41,108 nucleotides of DNA from Treponema sp. (GTDB lineage: Bacteria > Spirochaetota > Spirochaetia > Treponematales > Breznakiellaceae): the NCBI GenBank assembly GCA_031276965.1, contig JAISMC010000181.1, forward strand, positions 1-41,108, given 5' to 3'. The notes beneath the pieces are model-generated. The model was given only the letters and a program-made list of their open reading frames with translations. It did no database searches and was not told the DNA's origin. A program made the position numbers and the translations under genes. Below, piece after piece: positions 24,587 to 32,859 of this stretch (position 1 is its first letter; every line of letters starts with the position of its first letter).

Positions 24587-25471
24587 TTATGCCGTGCCGG
24601 AAACATCCCCGTATACATTGGGTAAGGTCTTGGGAGGGTAAATATAGCCTCCGATGGGCAGCATGGAGTTGTAGACTTTGTCCACGGCAAAGGCCGAACC
24701 CTTGAAGCGTCCCTTTTTCTCCAGGTTAAACCAGCGGCCCTGGAGGAGCAGGGTTTCCAGATCCAGATTCGCCATGTATACCGCAGCCTTGGCTCCCTGG
24801 GGTATCTGCGCCAGCAGATTGCCATAGGGTTTCGGAGAAAAGACCAGGGTTCCGGTATCCGCGGGCCTCCCCTGGAGGGCGGGGATAATCCGGGGATAGC
24901 CGTCGCCGTCTACATAGGCGGCGAATTTGAGGCAGGTCAGCTTGGATCCCATCTCAAAACCGTAGGGAGGCAGTTTTTCGATTCCGGCCTCTCCGGCTTT
25001 TCCCGGGGCGGCCTTTGCCAGAGAGCTTTTCCGCAGCGCCGATGCAATGCTCCCCAGGGCGGTCGTGAGCAGGGGGATCTTCTCGCCGGCGCTTACATCC
25101 ACCAGGTCCCCGTAGTGGACCGCCCCGAAACCGCAGTAGGAATTGTACCGGAACAGGGGCTTGTTGTTGAAATACTCATAGTCCTCTCCCTTGAGGGCCG
25201 TTCCGGTGTGAAGGGCCTTGCCGGTCCACCAGTACTGATCCGGGGAAACCACGAGAAAGCCCGTCTTGGGATTGTCTTTAAGACAGGCCTTGGAAAGCCC
25301 CTGGGAGAACTGTCCCCACATGAGGACCTTGGGAGACTTGACGCTGATAGAGGAGATCAGCGCTATATGGGGATAGCCGTCACCGGCTACTGAGGCGAGG
25401 AGTCCTATCTTGCTGTCGCTTTCAAATTTTTTGACGCAGGCCTCTTCAAACTCTTTTCCGTACCTTATCAT
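24587..25471 (-). CDS. Duplicated FMN-binding split-barrel protein (PPOX family)
   Basis: A 294-residue protein of the pyridoxamine-phosphate-oxidase-like split-barrel class. Two copies of the fold appear in tandem: residues ~10-125 with KIGLLASVAGDGYPHIALIS (21-40) and ~165-285 with TCLKFAAYVDGDGYPRIIPA (179-198). The shared G-D-G-Y-P signature is at 30-34 and 189-193. Such proteins bind FMN, F420 or heme and often act as small-molecule reductases. The start at 25471 is favoured by GGGGAAAC immediately upstream. It ends the three-gene unit with the glycyl radical enzyme and activase (gap of 13 bases), so it may process the substrate or product, or protect the system. The exact reaction is unknown. 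Confidence 0.72.
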   Translation of the reverse strand: MIRYGKEFEEACVKKFESDSKIGLLASVAGDGYPHIALISSISVKSPKVLMWGQFSQGLSKACLKDNPKTGFLVVSPDQYWWTGKALHTGTALKGEDYEYFNNKPLFRYNSYCGFGAVHYGDLVDVSAGEKIPLLTTALGSIASALRKSSLAKAAPGKAGEAGIEKLPPYGFEMGSKLTCLKFAAYVDGDGYPRIIPALQGRPADTGTLVFSPKPYGNLLAQIPQGAKAAVYMANLDLETLLLQGRWFNLEKKGRFKGSAFAVDKVYNSMLPIGGYIYPPKTLPNVYGDVSGTA

Positions 25472-25484
25472 TGTTTCCCCCTGT

Positions 25485-26456
25485 TTACGCCGTGGTCCCG
25501 CTGTACACTGCGGACGGCACATAGCGCCTGGCTAACTCCGTCAGCTTTTCAAGCCTTTCCTTTTTCGTGGGCCCCGCATCCTTATAGGCCCAGTCCCGGT
25601 CCAGCCGTTTGTATTTATCCCGGCAGAGATTATTGAAGCTGCACAGCTCCCACCTTTCCGGAAGTCCCGTTTCGCTGATAAAACCGCCGATGGCGGCGAT
25701 ATTTTTTTCGCTGCCGGTGGCCCCTTCAATAACGGGGGTCCGCACCCATACCCGGATTCCCCGCTCCATAAGCCGGCGGTAATTCTCCAGGATGAGCCGG
25801 TTATCCGCTCCGATGATCCGGCGGTGTTCCGCCGGGTCAAAGATCTTAAGGTCGTAGAGGACCAGATCTATGAAGGGCAGCAGAGCCTCCAATACCCGGA
25901 ACTCGTAACATCCCGCAGTGTCGATTGCTGCGGAGACCCCTGCCTCTTTGAGAAGCCCCGCGAGGGCCAGGGCGGCCCCAGGCTGCATCATCACTTCTCC
26001 ACCGGAAAGGGTAACGCCCCCTTCCGCGCCAAAGTAGGCCCGGTCTTTGATAAGTTCTCCGCAAAGCTTATCCACCGCCATGGGTCTTCCCTTTAGCTCA
26101 ATGGCTCCGTTGGGACATTCTTCGGCGCAGCGGCCGCAGGCCAGACATTGGGGGCGGTTGAAACGAATCCCCCCCTCATCCCGGCTGATTCCTCCCCGGG
26201 GGCATACGGTTCTGCAAATATCGCAGCCCATACATTTTTGACCGAACCAGTTGAGGTCCGGTTTCCGGGCGATACTTTCGGGGTTGTGGCACCAGGGACA
26301 GGCCAGATTGCAGCCCTTGAAGAAAACCGTGGTCCGCAGCCCCGGCCCGTCCTCGGTGGACATCCGCTGAATGTCGAGGATCAGCGCTTCGGTTGTATCA
26401 GTATCGTTTCCGCTGTAAACCATTGTCGATACAGTCATGGGTTCGGGGCTTATCAT
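25485..26456 (-). CDS. Glycyl radical enzyme activase (radical SAM)
   Basis: A 323-residue radical SAM protein. The S-adenosylmethionine cluster motif is CNLACPWC (C49, C53, C56). Between this and the core lies a two-cluster ferredoxin insert with C75, C78, C81, C85 and C104, C107, C110, C114. The SAM-binding GGE is at 152-154. This insert is typical of activases of non-PFL glycyl radical enzymes; the pyruvate formate-lyase activase PflA lacks it. The protein abstracts the Gly hydrogen of the enzyme encoded directly upstream in the same operon; the genes are one base apart. ATGs at 26456, 26438 and 26426 are all possible starts; the conserved part begins near residue 25. Confidence 0.92.
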   Translation of the reverse strand: MISPEPMTVSTMVYSGNDTDTTEALILDIQRMSTEDGPGLRTTVFFKGCNLACPWCHNPESIARKPDLNWFGQKCMGCDICRTVCPRGGISRDEGGIRFNRPQCLACGRCAEECPNGAIELKGRPMAVDKLCGELIKDRAYFGAEGGVTLSGGEVMMQPGAALALAGLLKEAGVSAAIDTAGCYEFRVLEALLPFIDLVLYDLKIFDPAEHRRIIGADNRLILENYRRLMERGIRVWVRTPVIEGATGSEKNIAAIGGFISETGLPERWELCSFNNLCRDKYKRLDRDWAYKDAGPTKKERLEKLTELARRYVPSAVYSGTTA

Positions 26457-26457
26457 C

Positions 26458-28932
26458 TCAGAAGCGGCCGTGGGATTCCCGCTCGATGATCTCGTTCTGA
26501 AGCTCCCGGCCTATGCTGGTAAAATATGCATTGTACCCCGTTACCCGGACCAGAAGATGACGGTACTCCCCGGGGTTCTTCTGGGCGTCCTTGAGGGTCT
26601 CCACGTCCAGCACATTGATCTGCAGGGCGGTGCCTCCGTTTTCAATATATCCCCGGAGAAAGGCCTTAAATTTGGTCCGGTGTTCATCGTCCCGCATTAG
26701 GGAAGGACTCATGGTGATAGTATGGCTTGCCCCGTTGGGAAGGTAGTTGATGTAGCCGCCCCATTCATCCCGGCCCCCCAGGGCATTCCCCACGGAGTTG
26801 CTGTTGGCGGTGGGACCGTTGCTGTCCGCCCCGTTAGAGGGACAGATGGCGTTGGAAAGAAACTGTCCGCGCTTTCTGCCGTCGGGGCTGGCGAAGAGGA
26901 TGTAGCCGTCACTGACCCAGTAATTCCAGGAAAGCATCCCGGCCCGGTAAGAGTGGCCCGTGGAAGTTTTATACTTGGCTGCCTCCCCCGACCAGAATTC
27001 CATAAAACGCCGGGCCAGTCCGTCCGCTTCGGAATCGTCCCTGCCGTATTTGGGGGCCTTGTTCTTCGCCTTGGCCCTGAGCACCTCGCAGCCCTCCCAA
27101 TTGCAGGCCAGGGCCCGGATCAGCTCGTCCATAGTACAGGTCCTGGTATCGTAGACCAGGTACTTGACAGCCAGAAGGCTGTCTATGGTGGTGGCGAAGG
27201 TAACCCCTTCGACGGTAACGAATTTAATCTCCGCGCCCCCCTGGGTAATATCCTTACCTTGTTCTGCGCAGCCCTTTACCAGACACGAGAGGTAGGGGGT
27301 GGGGAGGAATTCCGCCCGTACCGCATTGCCCTCGTTGTAGAGATCCGTGATCTTTTTGATAATGAACCGGACCTGTTCCGTAAAGGCTGCGTAGAATTCC
27401 TCAAAATTTTTAAAATTCCGGGGGTCCCCGGTTTTGGGACCCATCTGTATATTTTTGTAGGGTCTTCCCCAGATCTGGTCCCTGTACCCGGCGATGTCCT
27501 TGCCGTTGCCCAGGGTCAACTCCACGGCCTTGAGGAAATTGAGGTTCACATCCACCGTGGAGGACCGGTCATTTCCCACCATGGAATTTTCCAGGCACCC
27601 CACTGCGGCATAATCGTAGACATTGTCCTCGTTTATAAGATGTTCCAGCCCCGCATCCCTGGCTTCCCGCAGAAGCCCCGCCATGGAACGTTCATCGAAG
27701 TTGAGGAGGAAGGGCGCCCCCTGGCTTCCGGCGATCATACCGGCCACCTTGTCCAGAAGCTTTTCCGGGCTGTTCCGGTGGAGCCGGACATTGGGCTTGG
27801 GTTCCAGGATGGGAGACATCTCGTCTATCACTTCGAGGATGGCGTAGGTAAGATCGTTGGTCATGTCCTTTCCGTCTTTTCCCATGCCCGACAGCATCAT
27901 AAGCTGGCCATAGCCCGCGGTGATCCCCTGGTTCATCCCCACCTTGATCATGGCGTCGTAGGCGGTGTTGCAGTGAATCCACAGGCACTTGAGGATGTCC
28001 TTGAGGAATTCCCGGTCCTCTCCTTTTTCGATTGATTTTTGATAGTAGGGATAGAGGTCCTGATCGACCCGGCCAAAGGAGATCCCCGGTCCTGGGTAGT
28101 TTTCGTCCGCCATGACCAGCATGTGGGTGAACCAAAGGGCCTGAACCGCCTGCCAGAAATCCTCCGCCCCCTCCCAGGGGACGGTCCGCATATTGACGGC
28201 CATCCGTTTCAGTTCCGCCCCCCGGAGGGGATCCTGCTCTTTGGCGGCGAGCCTTTCGCAGAGACCGGCGTACTTTGCCGCCAGTTCCGGGGGCATCCGG
28301 GCCGCTTCCATCATGGCCCTAAGCTGGCCCCCCTGCGGCCCCTTCCGCTCCGTTTCGGAGAGGGCCTTGTACTTCGCTTCGATATCTGCGTATATAGACT
28401 TGAACCCGTACTTCACCGCCCTTTCGTAGCCGGGGATGATGTGGCCCGAGGTAGGGCCGCAGTTACCGAAACCCCGGTCATGGAATTCGATGGTCCGTTT
28501 GGTAAGTCCCCGTTTTCCGCAGATCTTCTCGTCCTTGCGGCGGCTCTCCTCTTCGGAAAGGCAGTGGCTTGCCGCCAGGTTAAAGACCGCCCCGCAGAGC
28601 AGATCCCCCGGCAGTATCTCCTGGGGCACATAGTCCACCATGGCTTTTTTGATGAACCAGGCCTTCCGCTCGGCGATGGTCCGCCGGTAGAAATCCGGCG
28701 GGGTGGGAATTTTTACCGCCCCCTGCAGGCAGCTTTGATTGAAGGTTTTGAAGAAGGTATAGGTTTCGGGGACCACATAGTAGGTCATCTCATTGTAGTT
28801 GCGGTCCCACCTGGTTCCGGTGGTAAAGGGCCGGAACTCGTTGTTCCATTCCCGGTCCACCCCCTGAAAATAAAAGTCCCTCAGCCACTTGATTCGCGGC
28901 GACAGGTTTACCGGTTCTTTAATCTTTCCCAT
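26458..28932 (-). CDS. Glycyl radical enzyme, substrate unassigned
   Basis: An 824-residue enzyme of the pyruvate formate-lyase fold. The glycyl radical loop is RVTGYNAYF with G799. The active-site thiyl Cys is C446 in AVGCLENSMVGN, and E448 gives the C-x-E arrangement of the dehydratase and decarboxylase branches (glycerol, diol and choline-type enzymes; arylacetate decarboxylases), not the Cys-Cys pair of pyruvate formate-lyase. After the Glu, those enzymes commonly have Pro; here it is Asn-Ser-Met. The N-terminal segment TSGHIIPGYERAV also fits the family. A strong promoter and GGGGGT ribosome binding site precede the ATG at 28932. It is followed by its activase and a split-barrel protein. 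No microcompartment shell genes are present. I cannot name the substrate. Confidence 0.88.
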   Translation of the reverse strand: MGKIKEPVNLSPRIKWLRDFYFQGVDREWNNEFRPFTTGTRWDRNYNEMTYYVVPETYTFFKTFNQSCLQGAVKIPTPPDFYRRTIAERKAWFIKKAMVDYVPQEILPGDLLCGAVFNLAASHCLSEEESRRKDEKICGKRGLTKRTIEFHDRGFGNCGPTSGHIIPGYERAVKYGFKSIYADIEAKYKALSETERKGPQGGQLRAMMEAARMPPELAAKYAGLCERLAAKEQDPLRGAELKRMAVNMRTVPWEGAEDFWQAVQALWFTHMLVMADENYPGPGISFGRVDQDLYPYYQKSIEKGEDREFLKDILKCLWIHCNTAYDAMIKVGMNQGITAGYGQLMMLSGMGKDGKDMTNDLTYAILEVIDEMSPILEPKPNVRLHRNSPEKLLDKVAGMIAGSQGAPFLLNFDERSMAGLLREARDAGLEHLINEDNVYDYAAVGCLENSMVGNDRSSTVDVNLNFLKAVELTLGNGKDIAGYRDQIWGRPYKNIQMGPKTGDPRNFKNFEEFYAAFTEQVRFIIKKITDLYNEGNAVRAEFLPTPYLSCLVKGCAEQGKDITQGGAEIKFVTVEGVTFATTIDSLLAVKYLVYDTRTCTMDELIRALACNWEGCEVLRAKAKNKAPKYGRDDSEADGLARRFMEFWSGEAAKYKTSTGHSYRAGMLSWNYWVSDGYILFASPDGRKRGQFLSNAICPSNGADSNGPTANSNSVGNALGGRDEWGGYINYLPNGASHTITMSPSLMRDDEHRTKFKAFLRGYIENGGTALQINVLDVETLKDAQKNPGEYRHLLVRVTGYNAYFTSIGRELQNEIIERESHGRF

Positions 28933-28947
28933 AATGACCCCCCGGCT

Positions 28948-28976
28948 ATTTTACAATGGGGGAAGGGGGAAGTCAA
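28948..28976 (-). promoter_or_regulatory. Promoter of the glycyl radical enzyme operon
   Basis: Read on the minus strand, TTGACT (28976-28971) and TAAAAT (28953-28948) are exactly 17 bases apart. The start codon follows 15 bases after the -10, preceded by GGGGGT. This is the clearest sigma-70-like promoter in the window. Confidence 0.65.
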
Positions 28977-29081
28977 AATAAATTTACTCCGCCGCTTTTT
29001 AAATCCGGGTCTTTGACAAGGTCCTGCTATTAACGGCAAAATGCTCCCGCCGCCCGGCCGCTTTGCCGGAGAGGAGGGCTC

Positions 29082-30419
29082 CTATAGTTTCAGTTCCTCC
29101 GCTCCGACAGGCCGGATGCTAAGAGCCGTTACCGAGGCTTCGCCGAAGATCCGCTCGATCTTCGCCTTATAATCTTCAAAACGATCCTGGGGGATGTAGG
29201 CCTGAATAGTTCCGGCAAAACCGCCGCCGTGAACCCGGCAGGCGCCGGAACCCCGGAGGAATTTCCGGCTCAGCGCCAGGGCTAGGGGAATCCCCTGTTC
29301 CCTGGGATTGCGGAGGGAATAGACGTTTTGCAGCAGATCCCACGAAGAGGCCCCCGACTCGTTAACCAGATCCAAATACTGCCCGAAGATCCGCCGCTTT
29401 TCTCCGGAGTCCGGGACGGCGTTCATCTTTTCCAGCACATCCTGCATGGCCTCTACCCGCCGGTTCTCCTCAAAGAAGTGGATGGCCCGCAGAAGCGCCC
29501 GGTCTCCCACGGCCTTCCGCAGCTCTACGGCACGGACTAAAAGCTCCTCCAGTTCAAGCTCCCGAAGCGCCTGTTTACCGAAGAAGCGGGCCGCCGCCTT
29601 CATCTCTTCGGCGACGGCGGCGTAATCCGGGGTCAGGTCCGCATGGCTCCCCCGGGTATCCACCACGCAGAGGATATAGCCCGCTGCGGAAAGGTTAAAG
29701 TCAAAACGTTTTACCAGCGGGCGGGCTGTGTCGGCAAAGTCGATGGCCACCGCCCCGCCTGAAGCGCAGGCGGTCTGATCCATCAGACCTGAGGGTTTTC
29801 CGAAGTAGTCGTTTTCAGCCCGCTGTCCTATCTGGGCTATCTCCAAGGCGCTGCGCCCGCCGCCGCCGTAGAAGTTGTCGAAGATGCGGCCAAAGAGCAC
29901 CTCCACCGCCGCCGAGGAGGAAAGTCCCGATCCGGTCAGTACCGTGGAAGCGGCGTTGGAGGTAAAGCCTCCCACGGCAACTCCCCGTTTGGCAAATTCC
30001 GCGGCTACCCCCCGGATTAGGGCTTCGGTGGTTTCCCTTTCTTCGGGCCGGGGGGCAAGGTCCGAAAGATCTACCACCACATCGGGGTATCCGGTGGACC
30101 GGAAAATAACGGTCTTGTCTTTCCGGGGGGCCGCCGCCGCCGCCTGATCCATCTGGATGGAGGCGGCCAGGACCTTGCCCTGGTTGTGGTCCGTATGGTT
30201 GCCCCCCAGCTCGGTACGGCCCGCGGCGGTAAAAAGCCGTATATCCCCCTCCAGTTCGGGAAAATCAAAGGGGTGATCGTCCTTAATCTTCCCGATATTC
30301 TCTATCAGGCCGGCGTAACGGCGCCGGGCGTTTTCGACCCCGCCGGGGCCGTAGAGGGTTTCAAAAATCCCGCCGGCTTCGGGGCCTTTAAGCTTTTCCA
30401 GTAAAACTCTTCCGGTCAT
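29082..30419 (-). CDS. galK: Galactokinase-family GHMP sugar kinase
   Basis: A 445-residue GHMP kinase. The galactokinase signature reads GRTELGGNHTDHNQG (67-81), the ATP-binding loop is GSGLSSSAA (163-171), the catalytic Asp lies in GLMDQ (D214), and motif 3 is RVHGGGFAGTIQ near 400. Galactokinases phosphorylate galactose at C1 at the entry of the Leloir pathway. In the classic signature (GEHTDY), Glu and Asp contact the sugar; here the Glu is Asn74 while His75 and Asp77 are kept, so the sugar preference may differ. The start codon overlaps the upstream lipoprotein gene's stop by four bases and has a GGAG site. No galT, galE or transporter gene is nearby. Confidence 0.82.
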   Translation of the reverse strand: MTGRVLLEKLKGPEAGGIFETLYGPGGVENARRRYAGLIENIGKIKDDHPFDFPELEGDIRLFTAAGRTELGGNHTDHNQGKVLAASIQMDQAAAAAPRKDKTVIFRSTGYPDVVVDLSDLAPRPEERETTEALIRGVAAEFAKRGVAVGGFTSNAASTVLTGSGLSSSAAVEVLFGRIFDNFYGGGGRSALEIAQIGQRAENDYFGKPSGLMDQTACASGGAVAIDFADTARPLVKRFDFNLSAAGYILCVVDTRGSHADLTPDYAAVAEEMKAAARFFGKQALRELELEELLVRAVELRKAVGDRALLRAIHFFEENRRVEAMQDVLEKMNAVPDSGEKRRIFGQYLDLVNESGASSWDLLQNVYSLRNPREQGIPLALALSRKFLRGSGACRVHGGGFAGTIQAYIPQDRFEDYKAKIERIFGEASVTALSIRPVGAEELKL

Positions 30420-31063
30420 TGCTGTTCTCCGCCGCCGGAATTGTTCTGTAAAATAGTACGGCCCCGGAGATGCCGCACCTCCGGGGTTTCAAGCTGTTCT
30501 TCTTCAAACTTAACCAGCAAATAGGGAACTTCCCCGCTGAAACTTGCCCGGTACCGTTCACCGCCATAATTGACGGCGCCGCTTGCCTCGTCGTAGATCA
30601 GGGAAAAGCGCTGTTCCTGCGGATTCTCCCTGAAGAAGAGGGTGTATCTGTCGTTGGCTTCGTCAAAGATAATCTCAAGGACCAGAAAGCCGCCGGCGTC
30701 GCGGTAGGTGTTTTTTAGAATTCCCCCGGTTTCTTTGCCGATGATGATCCTGCTCTGGGTGGTGATTTCCTGGTACAGGCCCTCGCCCTGGGGATTAATA
30801 TCTATCTGCTGTACGACACTTTCAATTTCCAGGGTAAGCTGATCGGAAATATAGTATTGTAAATTTTTGATGGAATTGCCGCCGTTGGAAACCTGGGATA
30901 CAATTTCCCGGGTAATGGGCCGCAGCCCGGAGGATTCCCGGGTCAGGGGTTCGGCGTATTCCATTACAGGCGGCGGCGGGGGGGACGCTTCGGGAGCGTT
31001 TTGGCTGGCGCAGCTCCAGAAAAAACCGGCTATAACCGGAAGCAATAAACCCATACCTTTCAT
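30416..31063 (-). CDS. Putative lipoprotein of unknown function
   Basis: A 215-residue protein. The N-terminus MKGMGLLLPVIAGFFWSCAS is a short signal with Cys18 after Phe-Trp-Ser, a relaxed lipobox of the kind accepted in spirochaetes. A Pro-rich spacer (ASPPPPPVM) follows, then a beta-rich domain with long amphipathic strands (NLQYYISDQLTLEIESVVQ; FLVLEIIFDEANDRYTLFF). The C-terminus is Asn/Gln/Gly-rich. GGAGG six bases before the ATG is a good ribosome binding site. It is co-transcribed with the galactokinase gene through a four-base overlap. No family recognised. Confidence 0.65.
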   Translation of the reverse strand: MKGMGLLLPVIAGFFWSCASQNAPEASPPPPPVMEYAEPLTRESSGLRPITREIVSQVSNGGNSIKNLQYYISDQLTLEIESVVQQIDINPQGEGLYQEITTQSRIIIGKETGGILKNTYRDAGGFLVLEIIFDEANDRYTLFFRENPQEQRFSLIYDEASGAVNYGGERYRASFSGEVPYLLVKFEEEQLETPEVRHLRGRTILQNNSGGGEQQ

Positions 31064-31237
31064 TGGCGCCTCCTTTACAGGCTGTTGTCAGTTTATTCGA
31101 CATCGGGGAAAATTGAAAGGCCGGAAAGCCTCCATCTGCGGGATTTGGGGTATGGACCCCGCCTTCAAATGAAATTATAACTATAACAAAGATACTACGG
31201 CCCGGATCCTTTGGGCTTGGAGGAAGGAACTTATCGA

Positions 31238-32011
31238 ATGTGGAGAAGTTTTGAGCCCGAACCGGGAAAATGGTACCGCTGGGACCTCCACGGCGCCGCC
31301 GCCTGGCTGAAAAAGGAGACGCGTCCCGGGGGCTTTCTCTGGCATACTGCCTTTGAGACGGTTTCCCTGGAGAAAGCCTGGACCGCGGCGGCAAACCGCG
31401 GCGGTCCCCGGAAGGAGGAAGCGCCGGAGGGCCTGTCCTGTACGGTAAGCTGCGGAGGGGGGCCGGCGGTCCGGCTTCGTCCCTGTCCCGGTACCAAGCC
31501 CTGTCTGGCAATACTGGGGGACAAGGTGAATCTGCTTCCGGGGGCGGAGGCCCGCTTTACCCTGTACCTGCCTCCGGCCTTCCGCTTTGAAACTGGAGAT
31601 GACTGTCTGGATTCGGTCCTGCCCTTTATCCACAGCGAAGCCTGGTTTGGGGACGCCATGCTGGGGCTGCTCTGTTTGTACCTGCCCCCGCCGCTGGTTT
31701 TTCCCGCTCCGGGGCCGCCGGGTCCCGCCGCCTTTATCCGCTGCGATCTCTCCGTCAGGAACCGGTCCAAGACGGCGGCGGACATAAGCAGGCAGCTTAT
31801 TTATACCGAATCCCTGGGGATCTATGAGGCCGAAGGAGGGCTCTGTTCCGGCATGATTGCCGTGGAGATCCTCCCGGGGGGAGATCTGAAGATAACTGCG
31901 GCCCCCCCGGAGGGGAAGCATGCCAGAATAGGCCCCGTTCCCCGGAACGGAGTGGGGGATATTTTGATCCGCCGGGGGACAGATTTTATCAAGGATATTT
32001 TAAGGACCTAG
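31238..32011 (+). CDS. Unknown protein coupled to MscS (possibly DUF432-like)
   Basis: A 257-residue soluble, beta-rich protein without signal peptide. It opens MWRSFEPEPGKWYRWDLHGAA and contains repeated strand patterns with many Gly and Pro. From memory it resembles DUF432-type proteins, but I cannot confirm this. I chose the ATG at 31238 because GGAGGAAGG lies about ten bases upstream. The mechanosensitive channel gene begins one base after its stop, so the two are surely co-expressed. The segment SVRNRSKTAADISRQLIYTESLGIYEAEGG (in part) is the best conserved-looking block. The 174-base divergent region upstream (31064-31237) is AT-rich with several overlapping -10-like boxes. Confidence 0.55.
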   Translation: MWRSFEPEPGKWYRWDLHGAAAWLKKETRPGGFLWHTAFETVSLEKAWTAAANRGGPRKEEAPEGLSCTVSCGGGPAVRLRPCPGTKPCLAILGDKVNLLPGAEARFTLYLPPAFRFETGDDCLDSVLPFIHSEAWFGDAMLGLLCLYLPPPLVFPAPGPPGPAAFIRCDLSVRNRSKTAADISRQLIYTESLGIYEAEGGLCSGMIAVEILPGGDLKITAAPPEGKHARIGPVPRNGVGDILIRRGTDFIKDILRT

Positions 32012-32012
32012 C

Positions 32013-32855
32013 ATGGATACCAGTGCCATTACCGGCATTTTTGCCGAACTGTTCCGGGAAACGGACCCGGTAAATTTGCTTTTCCGCCTCATCAGAACCG
32101 GGGCGGCGGTGTTTGTCATCATTATCATCTTTAACCTGATCCAGCTTGCGGCGGGGAGTTTCCTCAAGGGCCGGCTCAGCGGCCAGAGGGTCTTTGTGGT
32201 GCGGAAGGGTATCAAGTATACCGGGATGATCATGGCCCTGCTTTTTGTATTCAAAGCCATGGGGGTGGATACCGCCGCCCTGCTGGGGGCCGCGGGGGTG
32301 GCGGGGATAGTCTTCGGTTTTGCCGCCCAGACTTCCATGTCCAGTTTTATTTCCGGCCTCTTCCTCCTTTCGGAAAAGCCCTTCCAGGTAGGGGATACCA
32401 TCAAAGTGGAGGATACCTCCGGGGTGGTGTTGTCGGTGGATCTCCTCTCGGTAAAGCTGCGGACCTTCGACAATCTCTTTGTCCGCATCCCTAACGAGAC
32501 CATCATCAAAACCAAGGTAACGACGATAACCCGCTTTCCCATCAGGCGGCTGGATCTTTCCCTTTCGGCGGCTTACAAGGAGGATCTGGAACGGATCCGT
32601 TCGGTACTGATGGAACTTGCCTTGGAGAATCCCTACTGTCTGGCGGACCCGCCGCCCTTTTTCGGCATTGATAAGTTTGACAGTTCCGGAATAGCCCTGC
32701 TTTTCTGCCTCTGGTTTGAAAAAAGTAATTTCTGGAACCTTAAAAATTCGATTATTATAGCGATAAAGAGGCGTTTTGAGGCGGAGGATATTGAAATCCC
32801 CTACCAAAAGATTGATATTAGTATTGACGGCGCGGCCTACAACAGCAAGGAGTGA
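32013..32855 (+). CDS. Small-conductance mechanosensitive channel (MscS family)
   Basis: A 280-residue MscS-type channel that releases solutes on hypo-osmotic shock. Two N-terminal membrane helices (about 25-48 and 68-84) precede the pore helix, [27 protein letters not shown] (in part), which has the Gly/Ala packing typical of MscS TM3. The beta domain follows ([16 protein letters not shown], then [16 protein letters not shown]) and the alpha/beta C-terminal domain comes after that. Length and order match the compact MscS type. It sits between the unknown soluble protein (gap one base) and ftsH (gap four bases). Confidence 0.92.
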   Translation: MDTSAITGIFAELFRETDPVNLLFRLIRTGAAVFVIIIIFNLIQLAAGSFLKGRLSGQRVFVVRKGIKYTGMIMALLFVFKAMGVDTAALLGAAGVAGIVFGFAAQTSMSSFISGLFLLSEKPFQVGDTIKVEDTSGVVLSVDLLSVKLRTFDNLFVRIPNETIIKTKVTTITRFPIRRLDLSLSAAYKEDLERIRSVLMELALENPYCLADPPPFFGIDKFDSSGIALLFCLWFEKSNFWNLKNSIIIAIKRRFEAEDIEIPYQKIDISIDGAAYNSKE

Positions 32856-32859
32856 TTGC

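Noticed and set aside
26722-28035. A 437-codon open frame on the plus strand opposite the glycyl radical enzyme gene
   Set aside because: The minus-strand gene carries the radical loop, thiyl Cys and promoter. The plus-strand frame is a shadow.
26458-28932. Pyruvate formate-lyase as the identity of the glycyl radical enzyme
   Set aside because: The active site has a single Cys followed by Leu-Glu, not the adjacent Cys pair, and the activase has the two extra ferredoxin clusters that PflA lacks.
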